A stretch of 64,000 nt of DNA from Mariniphaga anaerophila (GTDB taxonomy: Bacteria > Bacteroidota > Bacteroidia > Bacteroidales > Prolixibacteraceae), in contig NZ_FQUM01000005.1 in the NCBI RefSeq assembly GCF_900129025.1, positions 124,001-188,000 on the forward strand, read 5' to 3'. Position 1 is the stretch's first letter, and every line of letters begins with the position of its first letter. Position numbers and translations under genes: made by a program. Below, piece after piece: positions 43,046-50,376 of the stretch. The notes beneath the pieces were generated by a model that saw only the letters and a program-made list of their open reading frames with translations, was not told the origin of the DNA and did no database searches.

Positions 43046-44905
43046 ATGGAAGATCGTCATTTCAATTATGTTAAAGACATAACCCGGTACGAGAGGCAGG
43101 AGACGCGGGAAGTTAAAATTGGGGGAGTAAGCGTTGGGGGGAATAACCCTATTCGCATTCAGTCGATGACTGATACCGACACCAAAGAAACAGAACCCAC
43201 TGTTGAACAGATTATTGCGTTGACAAAGGCCGGAGCCGATTATGTACGTTGCACAGTGAAAGGCATTTACGATGCTGAAAATCTACAAAACATTGTGGAT
43301 GAACTGCGTAAACGGGGATACACTACTCCGTTGGTTGCTGACATCCATTTTAATCCGCGGCTGGCAGATATTGCTGCCAAATATTTCGATAAGGTGCGCA
43401 TCAACCCCGGTAATTTTTACGACAAACGGGCGCGTTTCGAAGCGAAAATTTACTCAGACGACGAATACAAAGAAGAGCTTCAAAAAATTGAAGAACAGTT
43501 TATTCCTTTCCTGAAATTATTGAAAGAGAATAACACAGCTCTCCGTATTGGCGCTAATCACGGTTCGTTGTCCGACAGGGTAATGAGCCGCTACGGCGAT
43601 TCTCCATCCGGAATGGCCGAATCGGTGCTGGAATTTCTACGCATCTGCAAAAAAGCAGATTTTAACGATGTGGTAGTTTCCATTAAGTCGAGCAATACGC
43701 GCATGATGGTTTACACCGTTCGCCTGCTCAACTACAAAATGAACCTGGAAGACATGAAATTCCCCATTCACCTTGGAGTTACCGAAGCCGGCGAAGGAGA
43801 AGACGGAAGGATAAAATCGGCAGTTGGCGTTGGTGCCCTGCTTGCAGACGGCATTGGCGACACCATCAGGGTTTCGCTTACCGAAGACCCGGTTAACGAA
43901 GTTCCGGTTGCTCAAAAACTGGTAGATCACTTTAAATCATACCGCGATCACGAGCCCATCACGGCTTCACTGATTGCCCAGACCAACCCGTTTGAATACG
44001 AAAGGCGCTCAACCCGTCCGGTACTTGACATGGGAGGAGATAACCTGCCGGTTGTAGTTGCAGACCTTGGAGAACGCAGTCTGAACGAAATGCTTCCGAT
44101 ACGCGGGAAGCTGGTTCCAGATTATTTCCTTTCCGGGAATAAAATAATGGATATCAACGGCGAAAGCTATCCTATTATATCACTCGAAGAATACCTTTTT
44201 GAAAGCACCCGTTGGGGAAGGATGAAGTTCATCCGCACAAATAAAATGGAATTCGACCAGTTTATGTCCAGAAATCCGGAAATTATAATGAAACTGAAAC
44301 AGACCCGTAAAACGGTACTTATTCTCGAAAGTTTCAACAAAAACCCGATGGCAGAACTCAGGGCATTTTTCACCACACTTGAGTCGCACATTTGGAAAGT
44401 GCCGGTAATTCTGTACGGAAGATACAATGAAAGAAAGCTCGAAGATTTGCAAATAAAAGCCGCTGCCGATATGGGCGGGTTGCTTATCGACGGATACGGC
44501 GACGGACTGTGCCTCTCGAACGATAACGAGCGGATTACTTTTACAGAACTAAAAGATTTAAGTTTCGGCATTTTGCAGGCCAGCCGCATGCGCATGACCA
44601 AAACCGAATTTATTTCCTGCCCCGGCTGTGGAAGAACCCTTTACAACCTGCAGGAAACCGCAAAAAAAATTAAAGAGCACTTTAAACACCTCGACCATTT
44701 GAAAATCGGAATAATGGGATGCGTGGTAAACGGCCCGGGAGAAATGGGCGATGTGGACTACGGATTTGTAGGGGTTAGCCAGGGGAAAGTAACGCTTTAC
44801 AAAGGACTGAAACCGGTAAAAAGGCACATTCAGTTTGAACACGCTGTTGATGAGCTCGAACAATTGATTAGAGAAAACGGCGACTGGAAAGATCCCGTGG
44901 AATAA
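43046..44905 (+). CDS. ispG: 4-hydroxy-3-methylbut-2-enyl diphosphate synthase (long form)
   Basis: IspG converts methylerythritol cyclodiphosphate to HMBPP in the MEP isoprenoid pathway. The 619-residue protein starts with the TIM barrel (IRIQSMTDTDTKE, DIHFNPRLA) and has the long central insertion (~about residues 310-500) characteristic of the Bacteroidota/Chlamydia/plant type. The C-terminal [4Fe-4S] domain has FISCPGCGR and GIMGCVVNGPGE. A flavin reductase-type gene follows 15 nt downstream. Flavodoxin or ferredoxin supplies the electrons; a direct link with that gene is only a guess. Confidence 0.96.
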   Translation: MEDRHFNYVKDITRYERQETREVKIGGVSVGGNNPIRIQSMTDTDTKETEPTVEQIIALTKAGADYVRCTVKGIYDAENLQNIVDELRKRGYTTPLVADIHFNPRLADIAAKYFDKVRINPGNFYDKRARFEAKIYSDDEYKEELQKIEEQFIPFLKLLKENNTALRIGANHGSLSDRVMSRYGDSPSGMAESVLEFLRICKKADFNDVVVSIKSSNTRMMVYTVRLLNYKMNLEDMKFPIHLGVTEAGEGEDGRIKSAVGVGALLADGIGDTIRVSLTEDPVNEVPVAQKLVDHFKSYRDHEPITASLIAQTNPFEYERRSTRPVLDMGGDNLPVVVADLGERSLNEMLPIRGKLVPDYFLSGNKIMDINGESYPIISLEEYLFESTRWGRMKFIRTNKMEFDQFMSRNPEIIMKLKQTRKTVLILESFNKNPMAELRAFFTTLESHIWKVPVILYGRYNERKLEDLQIKAAADMGGLLIDGYGDGLCLSNDNERITFTELKDLSFGILQASRMRMTKTEFISCPGCGRTLYNLQETAKKIKEHFKHLDHLKIGIMGCVVNGPGEMGDVDYGFVGVSQGKVTLYKGLKPVKRHIQFEHAVDELEQLIRENGDWKDPVE

Positions 44906-44920
44906 AACTCACATCATTTT

Positions 44921-45520
44921 ATGGCAAAAGCGAACTGGAAACCGGGAACCATGATTTACCCCCTGCCCGCAGTAATGGTAAGTTGCGGGCATACTCCCGA
45001 AGAGTACAATATTATTACTATTGCGTGGACCGGAACAATTAACAGCGAACCGCCCATGTGCTCTATTTCCGTGCGCCCGGGAAGACATTCTTACGAAATT
45101 ATAAAACGCACCGGAGAGTTTGTTATTAACCTTACAACAGAAGAACTGGCCAAAGCTACCGATTGGTGCGGATGCCGCTCCGGCCGAAAATACAACAAGT
45201 GGAAGGAAATGAACCTGACCCCGGCGCCTGCTAAAATTGTAAAAGCGCCGGTTATTGACGAGTCGCCGGTAAATATCGAATGTGTAGTAAAAGAAATTAA
45301 GGAGCTAGGATCGCACCACATGTTTATTGCCGAAGTGGTTAATGTATCGGTTGACGAACAATACGTAAACGATGAAAATGCCTTTAGTTTTGCAAAGGCC
45401 CGGCCTCTGGTATACAGCCACGGGCACTACTTTGGCCTGGGCAAAAAAATCGGCAAGTTTGGATGGTCTGTTCAAAAGAAAAAAAAGAAGGCCAAAAAGC
45501 CCGGCAACAAATCGCTTTAA
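44921..45520 (+). CDS. Flavin reductase family (flavoredoxin-like) protein
   Basis: The 199-residue protein has the flavin reductase split-barrel: YPLPAVMVSCG at the start, then WTGTINSEPPMCSISVRPG, and EFVINLTTEEL, which contributes the FMN contact. A Lys-rich tail (VQKKKKKAKK) is unusual. Members are FMN-binding oxidoreductases that use NAD(P)H, or flavoredoxins; electron partner unknown. It lies 15 nt after ispG and its stop overlaps the convergent gene by 4 nt. Confidence 0.85.
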   Translation: MAKANWKPGTMIYPLPAVMVSCGHTPEEYNIITIAWTGTINSEPPMCSISVRPGRHSYEIIKRTGEFVINLTTEELAKATDWCGCRSGRKYNKWKEMNLTPAPAKIVKAPVIDESPVNIECVVKEIKELGSHHMFIAEVVNVSVDEQYVNDENAFSFAKARPLVYSHGHYFGLGKKIGKFGWSVQKKKKKAKKPGNKSL

Positions 45521-46107
45521 AAGTACACCCCTTTCCAACGGTTAAATACTGTTTTATGCACAATCCGGTAATGCCGCTGGTAAGTTTCGTTGTAATAATC
45601 GCTGTGGTGCATTACATATTCGCCTTTCGAAAGTATTTCTTCAATTGCCTTTTTATCTGATTCGAAATCGACCAGCCCGAGATTCATTTTTTGAATAACG
45701 TCCATCGCAACTGCCCACTCTTTTTTCCATACATCGATACCCGGCTTGCGCGCTAACACAGCGCTTTCCACCATCGCTTCCAACAAAACCGAACGGGGTA
45801 AAACACCCTGCTTCACCAACAGCAAATTAATACGGTAATAATCGTTAGCCGGACCAATTGCCTGCCACTTTAATGTATCGCCAATGGGCTGGCTCAACTC
45901 GTAATTCAGGTATTTACCGGCGTGCAGCGTGTCCGGAATTAAGTGCCCGGGACCAAAAGCGTCCTGAAAAAAATTCTTGTAAATATCTCTCAGCCTCGCT
46001 TCCGGAAAATACTTCAATTCATCGGCAACCGCCTCTTCAATTTTCGAATTCTGCCCCACTTCAGGCATAACAAAAAGAGAGACAAGCACAAAAAATAAAT
46101 GCCACAT
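45517..46107 (-). CDS. Secreted protein of unknown function
   Basis: The 196-residue product has an N-terminal hydrophobic segment that fits a signal peptide (MWHLFFVLVSLFVMP). The rest is globular with ARLRDIYKNFFQDAFGPGHL and conserved-looking Trp/His positions toward the C-terminus (VMHHSDYYNETY, IVHKTVFNRW). It resembles a family of Bacteroidota hypothetical proteins with no assigned role. Monocistronic and convergent with the flavin reductase gene by 4 nt. Not identified further. Confidence 0.65.
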   Translation of the reverse strand: MWHLFFVLVSLFVMPEVGQNSKIEEAVADELKYFPEARLRDIYKNFFQDAFGPGHLIPDTLHAGKYLNYELSQPIGDTLKWQAIGPANDYYRINLLLVKQGVLPRSVLLEAMVESAVLARKPGIDVWKKEWAVAMDVIQKMNLGLVDFESDKKAIEEILSKGEYVMHHSDYYNETYQRHYRIVHKTVFNRWKGVYF

Positions 46108-46147
46108 CTGTTTTCAGTTTTAATCGTTGGTGCCTAAAATTAAAAAA

Positions 46148-46180
46148 TTGTTCGGGATAACTAAAATGATTGTACTTTTG
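46148..46180 (+). promoter_or_regulatory. Candidate promoter TTG-N22-TACTTTTG for the M3 peptidase gene
   Basis: A -7 match TACTTTTG (46173-46180) with a -33-like TTG at 46148-46150; the 22-nt spacer is at the long end. The leader to ATG 46266 would be about 80 nt. Confidence 0.5.
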
Positions 46181-46265
46181 CCTGTTCCGAAAACAAAATT
46201 GGGAACGCCAAACGGTGAACCAATTCCGAAATTTTCAGTTTAACTAGCAACAAAAAGTTATATAT

Positions 46266-48353
46266 ATGAATAAATTTAAAGTAACAACATTATTTCTTAT
46301 TTTATCAGTTATGGTAAATGCACAAACAAATCCACTTTTAGGAGAATTTAAAACACCTCATCAAACAGCACCTTTTTCAGAAATAAAAAACGAACATTTT
46401 ATTCCTGCTTTTCAGGAGGCAGTTAAAGCGGGCGAAGCCGAAGTAAAGGCAGTAGCCGAAAACAAAGCTGAACCGACTTTCGAAAACACAATAGTGGCTC
46501 TTGAGCGCTCGGGCAAATTACTAGGCCGCACCGCCGGGATATTTTTCAACCTTACAGGCTCGGAAACCAACGACGAGCTGCAACAAATTGCACAGGAAGT
46601 TTCGCCGTTGCTTACTAAGTTTCAGAACGACATCACACTGAATCCGGTACTTTTTAAACGGATAAAAAAAGTTTACAGCGAAAAAGAAAACCTGAATCTG
46701 AATGCGGAACAACAGACTCTGCTCGAAAACACGTACCTGAATTTTGTACGCAGGGGAGCCAACCTGTCTGATTCCGACAAAGAAAAGTTCAGAGAAATAA
46801 GTACTGAGTTGTCAAAACTCTCGCTCAAGTTTAGCGAAAATGTGCTAAAAGAAACCAACAGTTTCGAAATGCACATTACCGACAAAAGCAAACTGGACGG
46901 GTTACCAGAAAGCGTTCTCGAAGCTGCAGCAGTTACGGCAAAAGGCAAGGAAAAAGAAGGCTGGGTTTTCGATATTACCATGCCCAGTTACCTGCCATTT
47001 ATGAAATATGCCAACAACCGAGAGTTACGCGAAAAGATGTATTTGGCGTACATGTCGAAAGCTTTCAAAGGCAACGAATTCGACAACCAGGAAAATGTGC
47101 GCAAAATTGTAAACCTGCGGCTCGAGATGGCAAATCTGCTCGGGTACAAAACTTATGCTGACTACGCGCTGGAACAACGAATGGCAATGAATGCCGATGG
47201 GGTTTACAAATTGCTTGACGATTTATATAAAGCATCGTTTGATGTTGCAGTAAAAGAAAAAGAAGAGATAAAAAACTTTGCTGAAAAGTCTGGTTTTTCA
47301 GGCGAAATTATGCCCTGGGACTGGACCTACTACGGAGAAAAACTGAAAGAAGAAAAATTCGATTTGAACGATGAAATGCTGAAACCATATTTTGAACTCA
47401 ACAAAGTTGTGGATGGCGTTTTTGGCCTGGCAACCGAATTGTACGGCATCACGTTCAAAGCCAACAAAAACATTCCGGTATATAACAATGAAGTGGTACC
47501 ATACGAAGTTTACGATGCCGACGGTACATTCCTTTCTGTTCTTTACACCGACTTTCACCCGCGCGCCGGCAAACAGGGTGGCGCCTGGATGAACGACTTT
47601 AAAGCGCAGTGGAAAGAAAACGGAGTAGACTCGCGGCCGCATGTTACCATCGTTATGAATTTTACCCGGCCAACCGAAACCAAGCCGGCGCTGCTTACTT
47701 TTTCGGAAGTAGAAACTTTCCTGCACGAATTCGGGCACGCGCTTCACGGAATGCTTGCCAACACAACCTACCCAAGCCTTTCGGGAACCAATGTTTACCG
47801 CGACTTTGTGGAACTGCCTTCACAGATTATGGAAAACTGGGCGGTTGAAAAAGACTTTCTGGATCGGTTTGCAATACATTACCAAACCGGAGAAAAAATA
47901 CCGGCTGAACTGGTTGAAAAAATCAAAGCTTCTGAAAATTTCCTTGCCGGATACCTTTCTATTCGTCAGTTGAGTTTTGGATACCTGGACATGGCGTGGC
48001 ATACGCTGGAAAAACCTTTCGATGGCAATGTAAAAGAGTTTGAAGAAAAAGCCTGGAAGAAAACCCAGATTTTCCCGGTAATTGAGCAAGCCTGCATGAG
48101 CACCCAGTTTGGGCATCTTTTTTCAGGTGGTTACGCAGCCGGGTACTACAGCTACAAATGGGCAGAAGTGCTCGATGCCGATGCATTCAGCGTTTTCAAA
48201 CAAAAGGGGCTGTTTAATAAAACAGTTGCAGGGGCATTCCGCAAAAATATTTTGGAAAAAGGCGGAACCGAACATCCCATGATTCTATATAAAAGATTCC
48301 GAGGACAGGAACCAACAGTAGATGCATTGCTGGAACGGAGCGGTTTAAAATAA
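46266..48353 (+). CDS. M3-family peptidyl-dipeptidase (Dcp-like), exported
   Basis: The 695-residue zinc peptidase releases dipeptides from peptide C-termini. It has a signal peptide (cleaved near VNAQ), a long alpha-helical body and the HEXXH motif HEFGH at residues 487-491 (FLHEFGHALHGML) with a third zinc ligand Glu expected about 27 residues further on. Size and motif fit the Dcp/oligopeptidase A group (M3A). A leader of about 80 nt and a strong promoter-like element precede it; a Rho-independent terminator follows. Confidence 0.92.
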   Translation: MNKFKVTTLFLILSVMVNAQTNPLLGEFKTPHQTAPFSEIKNEHFIPAFQEAVKAGEAEVKAVAENKAEPTFENTIVALERSGKLLGRTAGIFFNLTGSETNDELQQIAQEVSPLLTKFQNDITLNPVLFKRIKKVYSEKENLNLNAEQQTLLENTYLNFVRRGANLSDSDKEKFREISTELSKLSLKFSENVLKETNSFEMHITDKSKLDGLPESVLEAAAVTAKGKEKEGWVFDITMPSYLPFMKYANNRELREKMYLAYMSKAFKGNEFDNQENVRKIVNLRLEMANLLGYKTYADYALEQRMAMNADGVYKLLDDLYKASFDVAVKEKEEIKNFAEKSGFSGEIMPWDWTYYGEKLKEEKFDLNDEMLKPYFELNKVVDGVFGLATELYGITFKANKNIPVYNNEVVPYEVYDADGTFLSVLYTDFHPRAGKQGGAWMNDFKAQWKENGVDSRPHVTIVMNFTRPTETKPALLTFSEVETFLHEFGHALHGMLANTTYPSLSGTNVYRDFVELPSQIMENWAVEKDFLDRFAIHYQTGEKIPAELVEKIKASENFLAGYLSIRQLSFGYLDMAWHTLEKPFDGNVKEFEEKAWKKTQIFPVIEQACMSTQFGHLFSGGYAAGYYSYKWAEVLDADAFSVFKQKGLFNKTVAGAFRKNILEKGGTEHPMILYKRFRGQEPTVDALLERSGLK

Positions 48354-48368
48354 TTCCCTCCCTCCCTT

Positions 48369-48413
48369 AAAAAAGAGACTCCCGGGGGCTGGCAACCTGA
48401 GAGTCTCTTTTTG
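48369..48413 (+). terminator. Terminator after the M3 gene, overlapping the sigma-gene -33 box
   Basis: AAAAGAGACTC (48371-48381) pairs with GAGTCTCTTTT (48401-48411). The T-tract ends in TTTTTG at 48408-48413, which also sits 19 nt upstream of the TACTTTTG box at 48433-48440. Confidence 0.85.
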
Positions 48414-48440
48414 CTTTTCACCACCAATTCATTACTTTTG
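48408..48440 (+). promoter_or_regulatory. Promoter TTTG-N19-TACTTTTG for the ECF sigma gene
   Basis: TTTTTG (48408-48413) and TACTTTTG (48433-48440) are separated by 19 nt. This is the best match in the window to the Bacteroidota consensus TTTG-N19-TAnnTTTG. The TTG start codon of the sigma gene is 26 nt downstream. The -33 element lies within the terminator of the upstream gene. Confidence 0.75.
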
Positions 48441-48466
48441 ATTTTCTAATAGAAACCTAACTTACT

Positions 48467-49033
48467 TTGGAAGAACAGTATCTCATAAACGGGTTGCAAA
48501 ACAGGAATAAAGTCGTTTTCGATTTCATTTTCCACTACTACTATTCCGGGTTATGCGCTTACTGCGAGAGAATTACCAAAAGCCAACAGATTGCAGAAGA
48601 TATTGTGCAGGATCTGTTTGTTACGCTGTGGATAAAACATGAGCAGATTCAAATAAGTTCGTCGTTAAAAAATTACCTGTTTACGGCAGTAAAAAATCGT
48701 TCGCTCGACCACCTCAGGCAGGAACAAAAAAAAGCGCAGAAGCTATCAATTCAGCATGAAAAAGAGGAACTTCCTGTAAATCTCTCGTCGGGGTGGTTTG
48801 CAGAATCTGAACTAAATTCCATTATTGAAGAAAGCATGGCGAAGCTCCCGCCCCGTTGCCGGGAAATTTTCAAAATGAGCCGGTTCGAAGACCTCAAAAA
48901 CCAGGAAATTGCAGACAAGCTGGGCCTCTCAAAACGAACGGTAGAGCTTCAAATCAGCACGGCACTTAAACAGCTTCGCAACGATCTAAAAAATTACCTC
49001 CCTCTGTTTTTGCTGGTTTCCCTGTTAAAATAA
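48467..49033 (+). CDS. ECF-type RNA polymerase sigma factor
   Basis: The 188-residue sigma factor has region 2 (QQIAEDIVQDLFVTLWIKH, SLKNYLFTAVKNRSLDHL) and region 4 (LPPRCREIFKMSRFEDLKNQEIADKLGLSKRTVELQISTAL, given as segments LPPRCREIFKMSR and LSKRTVELQISTAL), an HTH for -35 recognition. The start is TTG at 48467: a TAA stop is in frame two codons upstream, and the family N-terminus begins MEEQ. It heads the accessory locus and is followed by FecR, so it is probably held by that anti-sigma until SusC signals. Confidence 0.92.
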   Translation: MEEQYLINGLQNRNKVVFDFIFHYYYSGLCAYCERITKSQQIAEDIVQDLFVTLWIKHEQIQISSSLKNYLFTAVKNRSLDHLRQEQKKAQKLSIQHEKEELPVNLSSGWFAESELNSIIEESMAKLPPRCREIFKMSRFEDLKNQEIADKLGLSKRTVELQISTALKQLRNDLKNYLPLFLLVSLLK

Positions 49034-49066
49034 AGCACAGCGTTGGATCAAATAGTGGCTTCCTAC

Positions 49067-49102
49067 GTTACACCAAGTTCCCATCCCCCTTTTGGATGTA
49101 AC
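49067..49102 (+). promoter_or_regulatory. Bulged inverted repeat between sigma and FecR genes
   Basis: GTTACACCAA (49067-49076) pairs with TTGG-A-TGTAAC (49092-49102), a 10-bp stem with one bulged A and a 15-nt loop. It could be a weak terminator, attenuator or operator in the 199-nt gap. No T-run follows it. Confidence 0.4.
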
Positions 49103-49232
49103 TTCATTTTCCAAAGCAAGTTATTCTCCAGAAAAAAATAAGCCACAAAAAAAATCAATTTCTAATATGTGTTTGTCTCCCCCCGATCGTCTAACTAATA
49201 TAAAATGTGAAAAAACGCGGAGACAGCGATAA

Positions 49233-50264
49233 ATGAAAAACAGCAATATAGAAAAATTACTCCCTCTTTTGTTCGAAGGCACTTTAAGCCCGGAAAAACA
49301 ACAAATAGTAGAACAGTGGAGAATGGCAACCGAAGAGAATCAACAAATTTATACCGATTCTCGTAGAGCCTGGGAAAACCTGGAGCAGTTACGTTCCATG
49401 AGAAAATACAACCCGGCACAGGCCATTCTTCAGGTAAACAAAAAAATCGAAAAACAACACAAAAACAGGATACTTTATATTTTCCAGAAAGTAGCCGCAA
49501 TTCTCATTTTTCCATTAATCGCAGCTTCGTTGTATTTTGCGTTAGACCATTCAGAAATAGAGAAACCGTTTATCGCCTGGCACACATTGGAAATTCCGGC
49601 CGGTATGCGTTCCGAATTTTATCTTCCCGACAGCACAAAAGTTTACCTCAACTCAAAAACAAGCCTGAGTTATCCTTTAACTTTCAGCAGCGATATTCGT
49701 GAAGTTAAACTGTCGGGGGAAGCCTATTTTGAAGTCTCAAAAAACAAAAAAGTACCATTTATTGTAAACACAGGGAAAATAAACATTGAAGTTACAGGCA
49801 CTGAGTTTATTGCATCCAATTACCCGCACGAACAACTCACCGAGATTGTATTGATTGAAGGCGGAATAAATTTATTCAAGGGGAATTACCTTACATCAAA
49901 AAAAGAGATCACCCGTTTGTGCCCCGGAGAAAAAGCACTTTACGAAAACAACAAAAAAAAGCTAATTGTTGACAAGGTCAACTCTGACAAATATATTGCC
50001 TGGAAAAACGGTATTCTTATGTTTCGTGACGATCCTATGCCCGAAGTAGTACGCAGACTCAACCGCTGGTTTAACGTAGACATTCAACTTCAAGGAGCTG
50101 AACTCAGGGACTGGACCTACACCGCAACCTTTGAAGATGAATCACTCGTTCAGATTCTGGAACTTTTAAAGTTATCTGCACCGATTGACTATTCTATTAA
50201 AAACAGAAAAATTCAAACCGATAAAACTTTCAGCAAAATGGAAATCGTAATCAAACAAAAATAA
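49233..50264 (+). CDS. FecR-family anti-sigma factor
   Basis: The 343-residue regulator sits in the inner membrane and transmits the state of its SusC partner to the sigma factor. An N-terminal cytoplasmic domain (about residues 1-90) precedes a membrane segment (IFQKVAAILIFPLIAASLYF, about 89-108). The FecR domain follows (PAGMRSEFYLPDSTKVYLN, VKLSGEAYFEVSK) and a DUF4974 STN-like C-terminal domain (AWKNGILMFRDDPMPEVVRR and ELLKLSAPIDYSI). It lies 200 nt after the sigma gene and 112 nt before the STN-containing SusC. Confidence 0.93.
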   Translation: MKNSNIEKLLPLLFEGTLSPEKQQIVEQWRMATEENQQIYTDSRRAWENLEQLRSMRKYNPAQAILQVNKKIEKQHKNRILYIFQKVAAILIFPLIAASLYFALDHSEIEKPFIAWHTLEIPAGMRSEFYLPDSTKVYLNSKTSLSYPLTFSSDIREVKLSGEAYFEVSKNKKVPFIVNTGKINIEVTGTEFIASNYPHEQLTEIVLIEGGINLFKGNYLTSKKEITRLCPGEKALYENNKKKLIVDKVNSDKYIAWKNGILMFRDDPMPEVVRRLNRWFNVDIQLQGAELRDWTYTATFEDESLVQILELLKLSAPIDYSIKNRKIQTDKTFSKMEIVIKQK

Positions 50265-50271
50265 ACTAAAA

Positions 50272-50330
50272 AAAGGAAGGCATTGCCCTGCCTCCCTTCT
50301 CTACTTTTCTGTCTGTTTTGCCCAACAGAC
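50272..50330 (+). promoter_or_regulatory. Two hairpins between fecR and susC
   Basis: The first is AAGGAAGGC (50273-50281) with GCCTCCCTT (50290-50298); the second is GTCTGTT-N6-AACAGAC (50311-50317, 50324-50330), a perfect 7-bp stem. The first is followed by a pyrimidine-rich run and may attenuate readthrough from fecR. Their order between the anti-sigma and transporter genes fits control of the stoichiometry of the two parts of the operon. Confidence 0.5.
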
Positions 50331-50376
50331 AATGCATTAATAACCAATATTTATTAATTTAAAAGCATGTAAATTT

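Noticed and set aside
49188-49193. CGTCTA as an ECF -10 element upstream of fecR
   Set aside because: It resembles ECF -10 motifs, but no AAC-type -35 lies about 16 nt upstream; the TGTAAC at 49097 is about 85 nt away.
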